From Anaerolineales bacterium (GTDB taxonomy: Bacteria; Chloroflexota; Anaerolineae; Anaerolineales; UBA4823): a DNA stretch of 37,449 nucleotides. A program made the position numbers and the translations under genes. The stretch lies in assembly GCA_020061105.1 (NCBI GenBank), contig JAGUYW010000056.1:1-37449 (forward strand). The letters are read 5' to 3'. Below the pieces are notes generated by a model. It was not told where the DNA came from. It ran no database searches and saw only the letters and a program-made list of their open reading frames with translations. This document shows positions 8,151 through 16,128 of this stretch, piece after piece (within the stretch, counting starts at the first letter, position 1; each line of letters begins with the position of its first letter).

Positions 8151-9255
8151 ATCCATCTTGCTCATCCTCGTCCTCGCCCTCACCGCCTGCCAGCCCATCT
8201 CCCCCGCGCCGCTCCCAACCGGCGCCCCGACCGCCGAATCCCAACCGCCGCCATCCCCCACCCCGCTGCTGGCGCCTGCCCTCTCCACAGCCACCCTGCC
8301 CGGAGAACTACACGAAATCGCCCCCACACCTACTGACCTGCCCGACCCGCTGCGTTTCGTCTTCCCCACCCAGGCCTTCTCGCCGGTCAGCGCCTGGCGC
8401 CCGCCGCTTTACGAAACCCCCTGGGAGCCGACCCCCAACGATCACTTCTATTTCAGTCGCCCGATCGGCGCTGATCAGGTCAATTGGCCGCTGGCGATTT
8501 ACCGCTACGGCGGCATCTTCTTCGAGAACACTGTTCACTCCGGCATCGACATCCCCGCCCCCAATGGTACGCCGGTTCTGGCAGCCGGCGACGGCGAAGT
8601 GATCTGGGCTGGCTGGGGATTGTTCTTTCTGCAAGAACAATTCAACGACCCTTACGGGATTGCCATCGCCATCAAGCATTCATTCGGATACAAGGGCAGC
8701 CCGCTCTACACTGTTTATGGGCACATGGATGATTATTACGTGGTACGCGGCCAGCGCGTCAAACAGGGTGATATGATCGGCATCGTCGGCGAAACCGGCA
8801 AAACCACCGGCCCGCACCTGCACTTCGAAGTGCGCCTGAGCGAAAACGATTACTATCGCTCGCGCAACCCGGAGCTTTGGATCGCGCCTCCGCAAGGATG
8901 GGGCATCCTGGGTGGGCGCATCCTGGATTCCGACGGCCGGCGCCTGGAGAAACACACCATCCATATTCGCTCCACCGCTACCAACCAGTACTGGTTTGTG
9001 ATCACCTATGGTGGAACTGCCGTGAACAGCGACGATTACTACCAGGAAAACATGGTCATCGGCGACCTGCCTGCCGGGCAATATGTTATCTGGACTTCTT
9101 TCAATAACGTGATTTATAGCAAAACCATCGAAATCAAACCCGGTCAGGTCACTTTCGTACGCTTCGTTGGCACGCGCGGCTTCGACCTGGATTGGCCTCC
9201 TCCGCCGCGCCCCAATTTCACCCCACCAGCGGTCGAAGCTACGCCAGAAGAATAG
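8089..9255 (+). CDS. M23 family metallopeptidase lipoprotein
   Basis: A 388-residue secreted peptidoglycan hydrolase of the lysostaphin/LytM type. The start at 8089 gives a lipoprotein signal peptide (hydrophobic LSILLILVLALTAC, lipobox cysteine Cys34); an ATG at 8005 would put 28 atypical residues in front. A Pro/Thr-rich linker follows (35-85). The M23 domain has the zinc ligands H150 and D154 (HSGID) and the catalytic HLHFE motif (H243, H245), plus GDGEVIWAG and GHM (H212). The last about 110 residues look like a beta-sandwich of the carboxypeptidase-regulatory type (GGRILDSDGRRLEKHTIHI, LPAGQYVIW). The zinc site is complete, so activity on peptide cross-links is likely. It lies in the same direction as the propeller gene and probably acts in the envelope with it. 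No good ribosome binding site was seen. Confidence 0.87.
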   Translation: MIQSVQSTLKIRCPIRSHNPLSILLILVLALTACQPISPAPLPTGAPTAESQPPPSPTPLLAPALSTATLPGELHEIAPTPTDLPDPLRFVFPTQAFSPVSAWRPPLYETPWEPTPNDHFYFSRPIGADQVNWPLAIYRYGGIFFENTVHSGIDIPAPNGTPVLAAGDGEVIWAGWGLFFLQEQFNDPYGIAIAIKHSFGYKGSPLYTVYGHMDDYYVVRGQRVKQGDMIGIVGETGKTTGPHLHFEVRLSENDYYRSRNPELWIAPPQGWGILGGRILDSDGRRLEKHTIHIRSTATNQYWFVITYGGTAVNSDDYYQENMVIGDLPAGQYVIWTSFNNVIYSKTIEIKPGQVTFVRFVGTRGFDLDWPPPPRPNFTPPAVEATPEE

Positions 9256-9274
9256 ATATCAAACAAACTCGCCC

Positions 9275-9302
9275 TTGACAACTAGAACGCTTGTGCTAAA
9301 CT
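9275..9302 (+). promoter_or_regulatory. recA promoter with LexA-like operator
   Basis: TTGACA (9275-9280), a 16-base spacer and TAAACT (9297-9302) preceded by TG form a promoter with extended -10. Inside it, 9283-9298 reads TAGAAC-N4-GTGCTA, an imperfect palindrome (one mismatch from TAGAAC-N4-GTTCTA) containing the GAAC-N4-GT[T/G]C core of Gram-positive-type LexA boxes. It covers the spacer and touches the -10, as expected for SOS repression of recA. Confidence 0.65.
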
Positions 9303-9345
9303 TACAGCACATAATCATCTTTTTACTCTAGGAGTTTATAAAACC

Positions 9346-10440
9346 ATGGCCAGAAAACCCAACATTCCGCCTCCTGAGAACATCCCAATGGGCGATAGCT
9401 CACGGAGTATTGCCCTCGATAAAGCCCTCACTGAAATCACCAAGCGCTATGGCGACGGTTCGATCATGCGCCTGGGTGAAGCCCAGCACATGAACGTCGA
9501 AGCCATCCCCACCGGCGCCCTGTCGCTGGATATCGCCCTGGGCATCGGCGGCGTGCCACGCGGGCGCATTACCGAAATCTACGGGCCGGAGTCATCCGGT
9601 AAAACCACCATCTGCCAGCACATCGTAGCCGAAGCCCAACGCATGGGCGGCACGGCGGCCTTCATCGACATGGAACACGCCCTCGACCCATCTTACGCCG
9701 CCCGCTGCGGTGTGAATGTTGAAAGTCTGCTCATTTCACAGCCCGACATGGGCGAGCAAGCCCTGGAAATCACCGAAACGCTGGTGCGCTCCGGCGCGGT
9801 AGACGTGATCATTATCGACTCGGTCGCCGCCCTGGTGCCGCGAGCAGAAATTGAAGGCGATATGGGCGACTCGCCCATGGGTATGCAAGCCCGCCTGATG
9901 TCGCAGGCCTTGCGCAAGCTCTCCGGCGCCATCAAGCAGACCAACACCACCGTGGTCTTCACCAACCAGCTGCGCCAGAAAATCGGCGTCATGTTCGGCA
10001 ACCCAGAAACCACCACCGGCGGCATGGCGCTTAAATTCTACGCCTCGGTGCGCCTGGATGTACGCCGCGTCCAGGCCATCAAGCTCGGGACTGAGATCAT
10101 CGGCAGCCGTACGCGCGTGCGGGTGGTCAAAAACAAAGTCGCTGCCCCCTTCCGCACCGTTGAATTCGACATCATGTACAACGAGGGCATCTCCAAAGCC
10201 GGCGACCTGCTCGACCTGGCTACCGAACTAGAAATCATCACCAAGCGTGGCTCCTTCTTCTCCTATGGCGACATCCGCCTGGGTCAGGGCCGTGAAAACG
10301 CCAAAGATTTCCTGCGCACCAACGCCGACATTGCGGCTGAAGTCGAGTTAGCCGTGCGCCAACAAGCCATGAGCGGCGAAATCCCACTCACACTGGGCGG
10401 CGCCGAAGACGAAGAAGGCGGGATGGACGACGAAGTATAG
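9346..10440 (+). CDS. recA: Recombinase RecA
   Basis: A 364-residue RecA, the ATP-dependent filament-forming recombinase that also triggers LexA self-cleavage. Walker A GPESSGKT is at 80-87, followed by the conserved [13 protein letters not shown] and [21 protein letters not shown] (Walker B and loop 1) and [20 protein letters not shown] (loop 2). Length and sequence are typical, with no intein or truncation. The start is supported by AGGAG upstream of ATG and by the N-terminal [24 protein letters not shown] block. It has its own promoter with a LexA-like site and its own intrinsic terminator, so it is a single-gene transcript. Confidence 0.98.
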   Translation: MARKPNIPPPENIPMGDSSRSIALDKALTEITKRYGDGSIMRLGEAQHMNVEAIPTGALSLDIALGIGGVPRGRITEIYGPESSGKTTICQHIVAEAQRMGGTAAFIDMEHALDPSYAARCGVNVESLLISQPDMGEQALEITETLVRSGAVDVIIIDSVAALVPRAEIEGDMGDSPMGMQARLMSQALRKLSGAIKQTNTTVVFTNQLRQKIGVMFGNPETTTGGMALKFYASVRLDVRRVQAIKLGTEIIGSRTRVRVVKNKVAAPFRTVEFDIMYNEGISKAGDLLDLATELEIITKRGSFFSYGDIRLGQGRENAKDFLRTNADIAAEVELAVRQQAMSGEIPLTLGGAEDEEGGMDDEV

Positions 10441-10459
10441 GTTGTAATGAGTCAACCGG

Positions 10460-10492
10460 GCGCTGGCAGAATGTTTCGCCAGCGCTTTTCTC
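10460..10492 (+). terminator. Intrinsic terminator of recA
   Basis: GCGCTGGC (10460-10467) and GCCAGCGC (10478-10485) form a perfect 8-bp stem with a 10-base loop followed by a T-rich tract, 20 bases after the recA stop codon. Confidence 0.85.
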
Positions 10493-10563
10493 TTGTTTTT
10501 GGCCAAGTTTTCATGTACAATGAAGTAACGAGTGCATGTTCGTTGCCGGTTAATTACAACCGG
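10493..10563 (+). promoter_or_regulatory. Promoter and leader inverted repeat for the DUF3597 gene
   Basis: TTGTTT (10493-10498), a 17-base spacer and TACAAT (10516-10521) make a plausible promoter starting within the T-tract of the recA terminator. Downstream, CCGGTT (10546-10551) and AACCGG (10558-10563) form a 6-bp inverted repeat in the leader, a possible operator or hairpin. Confidence 0.4.
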
Positions 10564-10613
10564 TTACTGGTCCCTAATCTTTCAATGTTAGCGACATACC
10601 CCAGGAGGATTAT

Positions 10614-10925
10614 ATGTTCGAAACTGTTTTAGACAAAATCCGAGGATTGTTGGGCAGCAAATCCCTTTCCGACGCCGACTTTGCAGAGGAATTGGATAAG
10701 AAAGCTGCAGCCAAGGGCTTGAATTGGAGAATTTCCGTTGTAGATTTCCTGACCCTGGTGGGAATTGATAGCTCACGCGAAAACCGCGACGCTTTGGCGG
10801 CAGAACTCGGCCTGCCTCCCGATCTAAAAAGCGGCTCAGCAGAGAAGAATGAAGCTTTGCGAAAGGCAGTCTTCAAGAAGATCGCCCAATCCGGCGGCAA
10901 CGTTCCAAAAGCGCTCATGGATTAA
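10614..10925 (+). CDS. DUF3597 family protein
   Basis: A 103-residue soluble protein matching the small DUF3597 family by its core: a helical start, then KGLNWRISVVDFLTLVGIDSS (about 34-54), then SRENRDALAAELG and a C-terminal VFKKIAQSGGNVPKAL. The family has a small helical fold resembling a LysM-like or peptidoglycan-associated domain in larger homologues, but no function is established. This copy lacks the long Ala/Pro-rich N-terminal linker found in many relatives. The start is well supported: AGGAGG at 10603-10608, five bases before ATG. It is flanked by terminators on both sides and so is monocistronic. Confidence 0.8.
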   Translation: MFETVLDKIRGLLGSKSLSDADFAEELDKKAAAKGLNWRISVVDFLTLVGIDSSRENRDALAAELGLPPDLKSGSAEKNEALRKAVFKKIAQSGGNVPKALMD

Positions 10926-10932
10926 TCAAAGA

Positions 10933-10961
10933 AACGCCAGGCTGACCACCTGGCGTTTTTT
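10933..10961. terminator. Bidirectional intrinsic terminator
   Basis: AACGCCAGG (10933-10941) and CCTGGCGTT (10949-10957) form a perfect 9-bp stem with a 7-base loop, followed by a T-run on the plus strand and preceded by an A-rich stretch. It serves the DUF3597 gene and probably also the convergent ahcY gene. Confidence 0.85.
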
Positions 10962-10987
10962 CTTTCTCATTAAGGGGAGGACTTATT

Positions 10988-12262
<1,275 letters not shown>

Positions 12263-12285
12263 TCAAGGGTTTTTTGCCTGGGCGC

Positions 12286-13251
12286 TTAATCCGCCAGGGC
12301 TTCCAACTGCTCGCCATCTGGAAATGCCTGGCGAAATCGTTCCAAAAATGCCTGCCGGGTGAAATCGTGGTTCTGCGGCCCATCGTGTTCCAGGCAGTAG
12401 GTCGCCGCCAAAGCGCCTATCTGTCCGCAGGTTTTCAAGTCATAGCCCAGCCGCACCCCGGTTAGAAAACCGCCTCGAAAGGCGTCGCCCACTCCGGTAG
12501 GATCGGCAATGTGCTGCGGTGGGACGACCGGAACGAGCATTTTTTCACCGCGGTGATAAATTTCTGCGCCTTTTTCCCCCAGGGTTACTACAATCACAAT
12601 CTCAGGGTTTTCTGCCCCAATGACGGCGGCGTCCCAGCCAGTCATTTTCTCGATTAGCGCGAATTCGTAATCGTTGACAAACAATCCCCAAGCCGCCTGG
12701 ATGCCCTGTCGCAAATCCTCTCCCGTCAGGCGCACGATCTGTTGGCTCGGATCGTAGATGTAGGAAAAACCGAGTTCCCGGCATTCGCCGACGTACTGGA
12801 TCATCGCCTGTGGATCGTTGGGCGAAATCAGGGTCAGGTCGGGACGCGGCGCAGCTGCGTCACGCAGCGATAACTGCGCCGCAAAAGCCATCGCCCCCGG
12901 GTAAAAGCTGGCGATTTGGGCATTCGAGCGGTCAGTATTGACAAAGAAAGACGCCGTGAAGACCCCGGGAATGACCTTGGCCCCGCTGGTATCGACGCCT
13001 TTGCTTTCCAGCCAGACCCGGTATTCTTCGAAATCTTCGCCTACCGAAGCCCACAAGCGCGGCCGCCCACCCAACAGCGCCAGGGTGTAGGCGATATTGG
13101 CGGCGATCCCGCCACGCTGACGGCGCATCGAATCGACCAGGAACGACAGGCTGATCGAATCCAGGCGATCGGGCAAGATATGGTCCCGAAAATAACCTGG
13201 AAAGGTCATCAAATAATCATAAGCCACAGAACCGGTCAGCAACACTTCCAT
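12286..13251 (-). CDS. PfkB/ribokinase-family kinase, possibly adenosine kinase
   Basis: A 321-residue ribokinase-fold kinase. Visible are the N-terminal MEVLLTGSVAYDYLM strand, the RQRGGIAANIAYTLALLGG substrate-binding region (about 44-62), the VGEDF motif (70-74) and the PfkB signature DPTGVGDAFRGGF (250-262) with the catalytic base D256. The family phosphorylates sugars or nucleosides with ATP. The gene sits 35 bases upstream of ahcY, whose product is adenosine, and downstream of mtnA, so adenosine kinase activity (removing adenosine to pull the hydrolase forward) is a good inference; sequence alone cannot exclude a sugar substrate. It is likely co-transcribed with ahcY. Confidence 0.82.
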   Translation of the reverse strand: MEVLLTGSVAYDYLMTFPGYFRDHILPDRLDSISLSFLVDSMRRQRGGIAANIAYTLALLGGRPRLWASVGEDFEEYRVWLESKGVDTSGAKVIPGVFTASFFVNTDRSNAQIASFYPGAMAFAAQLSLRDAAAPRPDLTLISPNDPQAMIQYVGECRELGFSYIYDPSQQIVRLTGEDLRQGIQAAWGLFVNDYEFALIEKMTGWDAAVIGAENPEIVIVVTLGEKGAEIYHRGEKMLVPVVPPQHIADPTGVGDAFRGGFLTGVRLGYDLKTCGQIGALAATYCLEHDGPQNHDFTRQAFLERFRQAFPDGEQLEALAD

Positions 13252-13276
13252 CTCACACCTCAGAAGAACGAAAACC

Positions 13277-13316
13277 CGTTTAAACGTTGCAACGTTCTAA
13301 CGTTTAAACGTTCAAA
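13277..13316. repeat. 8-base tandem repeat, consensus CGTTNNAA
   Basis: Five consecutive 8-base units matching CGTTNNAA fill the gap between the kinase start and the mtnA stop. Each junction also makes the palindrome AACGTT. The same unit recurs at 28753-28784. Confidence 0.8.
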
Positions 13317-13318
13317 CG

Positions 13319-14377
13319 CTATCCTTCCGTCCGCCCCTTTTCCACCGCCTGTTTCAAACCTTCTTCAAACGGGGCATAGACCACGCCAAATTCGGTGACA
13401 ATGCCGCTCAAAAGACGGTGCGGGGTGACGTCGAAAGCCGGGTTGCGGGCGCGCGCTCCTGCTGGGGCAACCTGCTGTCCAGCGGCCTGGATATCTAATA
13501 CCTCTTCCGAGGAGCGCTCCTCGATCGGGATTAGCCCGCCGTGCGCCAGGGAAAGATCAATCGTAGAAGTCGGCACCACCGAATAGGCCGGGATGCGGTT
13601 ATCGAAAGCCGCCAGCGCCAGCATGTAGGTGCCAATTTTATTGGCGACATCGCCATTGGCCGCCATGCGATCGCCGCCGAAAAACACTTTTTGCGCCTTG
13701 CCGGCGCGCAAGAAATAACCGGCGGCGTTATCTGAGATGATCTCGAAGGGGATACCGTACTGCTGCAATTCCCAGGCTGTCAGGCGCGCCCCTTGCAAGC
13801 GTGGGCGCGTCTCATCCACCAGCACATGCACGCGCTTGCCCTGTTCGTGCGCCATGCGAATCACTCCTAAGGCGGTGCCCCAATCGACCGTCGCCAACGA
13901 GCCGGTGTTGCAGTGATGGATCACCGTATCGCCGTCATTGATCAAGGCAGCCCCGTAGGTTGCCATGCGCTTGTTGATCTCGACATCTTCGTCGGCGATG
14001 CGCTGCGCCTGCGCCAGCACCAGCGCCCGCAGGTCGTCGGTCGAGCCCTCGAAAGCCTGCACCTGGCGCAAAATGCGCTCCACCGCCCATCCCAAATTGA
14101 CCGCCGTCGGGCGCGCGGCCAACAGGGTCTGCCCGGCTTCACGCAAATCCGCCAGCAGCCCGGCCTTCTGGCGCGCCGTAGACTGTGTCGCCGCCAGCGC
14201 CAAACCAAATGCCGCCGCTGCACCAATCGCCGGCGCCCTGCGCACCACCATATCCAGGATCGCCTGCGCCACCTCATTGTAATCGCTATAGCTCAACACC
14301 GTAAACTCACCCGGCAGCACACGCTGGTCGATCATCCGCAGTTGATTATTTTGGGCGTCCCACTCTACCGTCCGCAT
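13319..14377 (-). CDS. mtnA: S-methyl-5-thioribose-1-phosphate isomerase
   Basis: A 352-residue enzyme of the methionine salvage pathway that converts methylthioribose-1-phosphate to methylthioribulose-1-phosphate. Conserved motifs are VVRRAPAIGAAAAFG (44-58), HHCNTGSLAT with catalytic C156, DETRPRLQGARLTAWEL, and GGDRMAANGD with catalytic D236, followed by NKIGTYMLA. ATG 14377 is chosen because GGAGAG lies seven bases upstream; TTG 14398 and ATG 14392 lie upstream of or within that site. None of the later salvage genes (mtnB, mtnC, mtnD) is in the window. The gene has its own promoter at 14441-14469 and a terminator-like hairpin in its leader. Adjacent ahcY and kinase genes point to recycling of SAM-derived nucleosides. 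Confidence 0.95.
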   Translation of the reverse strand: MRTVEWDAQNNQLRMIDQRVLPGEFTVLSYSDYNEVAQAILDMVVRRAPAIGAAAAFGLALAATQSTARQKAGLLADLREAGQTLLAARPTAVNLGWAVERILRQVQAFEGSTDDLRALVLAQAQRIADEDVEINKRMATYGAALINDGDTVIHHCNTGSLATVDWGTALGVIRMAHEQGKRVHVLVDETRPRLQGARLTAWELQQYGIPFEIISDNAAGYFLRAGKAQKVFFGGDRMAANGDVANKIGTYMLALAAFDNRIPAYSVVPTSTIDLSLAHGGLIPIEERSSEEVLDIQAAGQQVAPAGARARNPAFDVTPHRLLSGIVTEFGVVYAPFEEGLKQAVEKGRTEG

Positions 14378-14396
14378 ATTTTGTCTCTCCATCCGC

Positions 14397-14422
14397 AAAA
14401 AACGCCCTCTTGCGAGAGCGGC
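14397..14422 (-). terminator. Terminator-like hairpin in the mtnA leader
   Basis: On the mtnA strand, a GC-rich stem (arms GCC-CTCT and AGAGGGC with one bulged G, loop CGCA, 14404-14422) is followed directly by GTTTTTT. It lies between the mtnA promoter and the mtnA ribosome binding site, so it could attenuate transcription into mtnA. Confidence 0.55.
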
Positions 14423-14440
14423 TGAACTGAAAACGAGGTG

Positions 14441-14469
14441 AGTTTAACATGCAAGCCGCGCTTTGTCAA
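14441..14469 (-). promoter_or_regulatory. mtnA promoter
   Basis: Minus-strand TTGACA (14469-14464), 17-base spacer, TAAACT (14446-14441) preceded by TGT as an extended -10. This -10 is the same hexamer as that of recA. Transcription would start near 14434, just ahead of the leader hairpin. Confidence 0.6.
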
Positions 14470-14482
14470 ATCGAATCAACAC

Positions 14483-14510
14483 TTGACAAATACGGTAAAA
14501 CTAATATAAT
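14483..14510 (+). promoter_or_regulatory. tetR promoter
   Basis: TTGACA (14483-14488), 16-base spacer and TATAAT (14505-14510): both hexamers match consensus. It lies back to back with the mtnA promoter, with only 13 bases between the two -35 boxes. Confidence 0.75.
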
Positions 14511-14531
14511 TAGTTTATCTAATATCATTAG
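14498..14531 (+). promoter_or_regulatory. Twin TetR-type operators
   Basis: Two palindromes of the same design lie 18 bases apart, centre to centre. The first is AAACTAAT-ATA-ATTAGTTT (14498-14516, perfect 8-bp arms) covering the -10 box, and the second is CTAAT-ATC-ATTAG (14519-14531) over the expected start of transcription. They share the core CTAAT-N3-ATTAG. They are probably bound by the adjacent TetR protein for autorepression. Confidence 0.7.
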
Positions 14532-14539
14532 GATATCCC

Positions 14540-15160
14540 ATGAAGAAAGAACAGACTCCCCTTACCCCACATCGCCAGCGAAAACGGGATGCCATGGTTT
14601 CCAAAATTCTGGATGCTGCCCGTGAGATCATGCGCGCGGAAGGCGTAGCGGCGCTTTCCATGCAAGAACTCGCTCGCCGGCTGGAAATGCGCGCCCCCTC
14701 ACTCTACAATTACTTCTACGGCAAAATGGACCTCTTCGACGCTCTCTTCCGGCTGGGCTTCACGCTTTTTCACCAACACATGATCGAATTTACCCGAGGC
14801 GCACAAACCTGGCAAGACGAAATTCGCCTGGCAATGGAGGCCTACATGAGTTTTGCGGAGCAAAACCCTGAACTGTACCAATTGTGTTTCGAGCGCCCGG
14901 TTCCTGGTTTTATTCCCTCCGAAGAAAGTCTGCGACTCAGTTTCGACATGCTTCACCAAGCATACGCCCGGGCTGCAAGCCTGTTGCCTATCAACAAGAC
15001 CGGTCTCTCCGAGCAGCAGTGTATCGACATGGTGATCGCCATCATGCATGGTCTGACAGCCCTTCACCTGGCAAATGAACCACACCTGCCTGTAGGTCAG
15101 GGGCGATTTGGGTCTTTGATCCCGGCTGTGATGTCCATATTCGACAAAGCCTGGGAATAA
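14540..15160 (+). CDS. TetR/AcrR family transcriptional regulator
   Basis: A 206-residue regulator. The N-terminal DNA-binding domain (about 15-72) shows the helix-turn-helix SMQELARRLEMRAPSLYNYFYGKMDLFDAL, and the rest is a helical ligand-binding/dimerisation domain (FAEQNPELYQLCFERPVPGF, TALHLANEP) of the type with an added WHG-like C-terminal segment. It very likely represses its own promoter through the twin palindromes at 14498-14531 and, with them, the DinB-like enzyme that begins 33 bases downstream. The ligand is unknown. Only a weak AGGAT lies before the ATG, and the predicted leader is about 23 bases. Confidence 0.92.
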   Translation: MKKEQTPLTPHRQRKRDAMVSKILDAAREIMRAEGVAALSMQELARRLEMRAPSLYNYFYGKMDLFDALFRLGFTLFHQHMIEFTRGAQTWQDEIRLAMEAYMSFAEQNPELYQLCFERPVPGFIPSEESLRLSFDMLHQAYARAASLLPINKTGLSEQQCIDMVIAIMHGLTALHLANEPHLPVGQGRFGSLIPAVMSIFDKAWE

Positions 15161-15193
15161 CTACCAATCTTTTATTGTTAGAGGAGAAAAACG

Positions 15194-16030
15194 ATGTTAC
15201 CTGTTTTATCGATTGAAACGAACCAGACAACCCCGAACGCCATAGAGATTCCCTACGTGACCGCCGACGAAGCCTACCGCCTGATGAGCGTCGAACTCGA
15301 ACGCTTCTTTGCCCTCATCGATACCCTCGAAGGCAGCGACTGGGACAAACCCACCGCTTGCACGGCCTGGTCAGTGCGAGATATTCTAGCCCACCAGGCA
15401 GGTGGCTTTGCCAGTGGCACGGGCTATCGAGAATTATTCCGCCAGCTTTTCAAAGCTATGCCCAAACCTGGCCAGTTGCCAGAAGATGCCCTTAACGCCT
15501 TACAATTGGCTGAACGCACCCACAAAAGCCCCGAAGAACTGGCGGCGGAAGTGCGCCGCACAGGCCCTGTTGCCGCCCGGAAATGGTCCTACCAATTCCA
15601 GTTTGCCAAGCTGCTCGCCATGCCCCATGCAATCGCCGGAACGCTTTCCTTGCGCTACTTGATGTGGGTCATCCACAGCCGAGACACCTGGATGCACCGC
15701 CTGGACATCTGCCGGGCAACCGGCCGCCCCTTCGCACACACCCCCGATCACGATAGGCGTATTGTCGCCTTAATCATGCGTGATGTCGCTCTCCAACTCG
15801 CCCGCCAGCGGGATAACACCTGCCTGATCTTCGAACTTACCGGTCACGCTGGCGGCGTCTGGAAAGTCGGTCATGGCGAGCCTGCCTGCACTATCCGCAT
15901 GGACGCCCTGGACTTCAGTATTTTCGCCTCCGGACGCTTCACTCCCGAACAGGCTCTGGCCCGCGCCCAAATCTCCGGCGATACCGCCCAGGCTGAGGCC
16001 ATTCTGAAGAAAATCCTGATCCTGTTCTAA
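15194..16030 (+). CDS. DinB/maleylpyruvate isomerase-like (MDMPI) family protein
   Basis: A 278-residue protein of the DinB/YfiT-like superfamily, closest in pattern to the mycothiol-dependent maleylpyruvate isomerase family. It shows a four-helix N-terminal domain with TACTAWSVRDILAHQAGG (His of the metal site, about residue 62) and a second helix carrying HSRDTWMHRLDICRATGR (metal-site His residues), then a C-terminal SCP2-like alpha/beta part (LIFELTGHAGGVWKVGHGEPACTIRMDALDFSIFASGR). Members use a metal and a low-molecular-weight thiol. The real substrate is unknown. GAGGAG at a good distance supports ATG 15194. It lies 33 bases after the TetR gene and is probably the regulated target. Its own terminator follows at 16047. 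Confidence 0.78.
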   Translation: MLPVLSIETNQTTPNAIEIPYVTADEAYRLMSVELERFFALIDTLEGSDWDKPTACTAWSVRDILAHQAGGFASGTGYRELFRQLFKAMPKPGQLPEDALNALQLAERTHKSPEELAAEVRRTGPVAARKWSYQFQFAKLLAMPHAIAGTLSLRYLMWVIHSRDTWMHRLDICRATGRPFAHTPDHDRRIVALIMRDVALQLARQRDNTCLIFELTGHAGGVWKVGHGEPACTIRMDALDFSIFASGRFTPEQALARAQISGDTAQAEAILKKILILF

Positions 16031-16046
16031 TCCCCCAGCAGTCAAT

Positions 16047-16080
16047 GCGCCAGGTCGTCGATTGATGATCTGGCGCGTTT
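16047..16080 (+). terminator. Terminator after the tetR-DinB pair
   Basis: GCGCCAG (16047-16053) and CTGGCGC (16070-16076) form a perfect 7-bp stem, extendable by G-T pairs, followed by GTTTT. It lies 17 bases beyond the stop codon. Confidence 0.7.
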
Positions 16081-16112
16081 TCCGCCTTGCATCCTGCTCG
16101 CTCTCCCTCTAG

Positions 16113-16118
16113 TATAAT
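16113..16118 (+). promoter_or_regulatory. -10 box for the lytic transglycosylase gene
   Basis: TATAAT lies 10 bases upstream of ATG 16129 without a Shine-Dalgarno sequence, so transcription would start about four bases before the start codon. This also argues against the upstream TTG at 16087 as a start. Confidence 0.5.
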
Positions 16119-16128
16119 AACCCCCATC

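Noticed and set aside
13252-13318. Terminator after mtnA
   Set aside because: The palindromic character comes from the 8-base repeat; there is no GC-rich stem with a T-run.
14378-14480. SAM riboswitch upstream of mtnA
   Set aside because: The leader after the predicted promoter is about 57 bases, too short for an S-box, and no S-box core was seen; only the terminator-like hairpin is supported.
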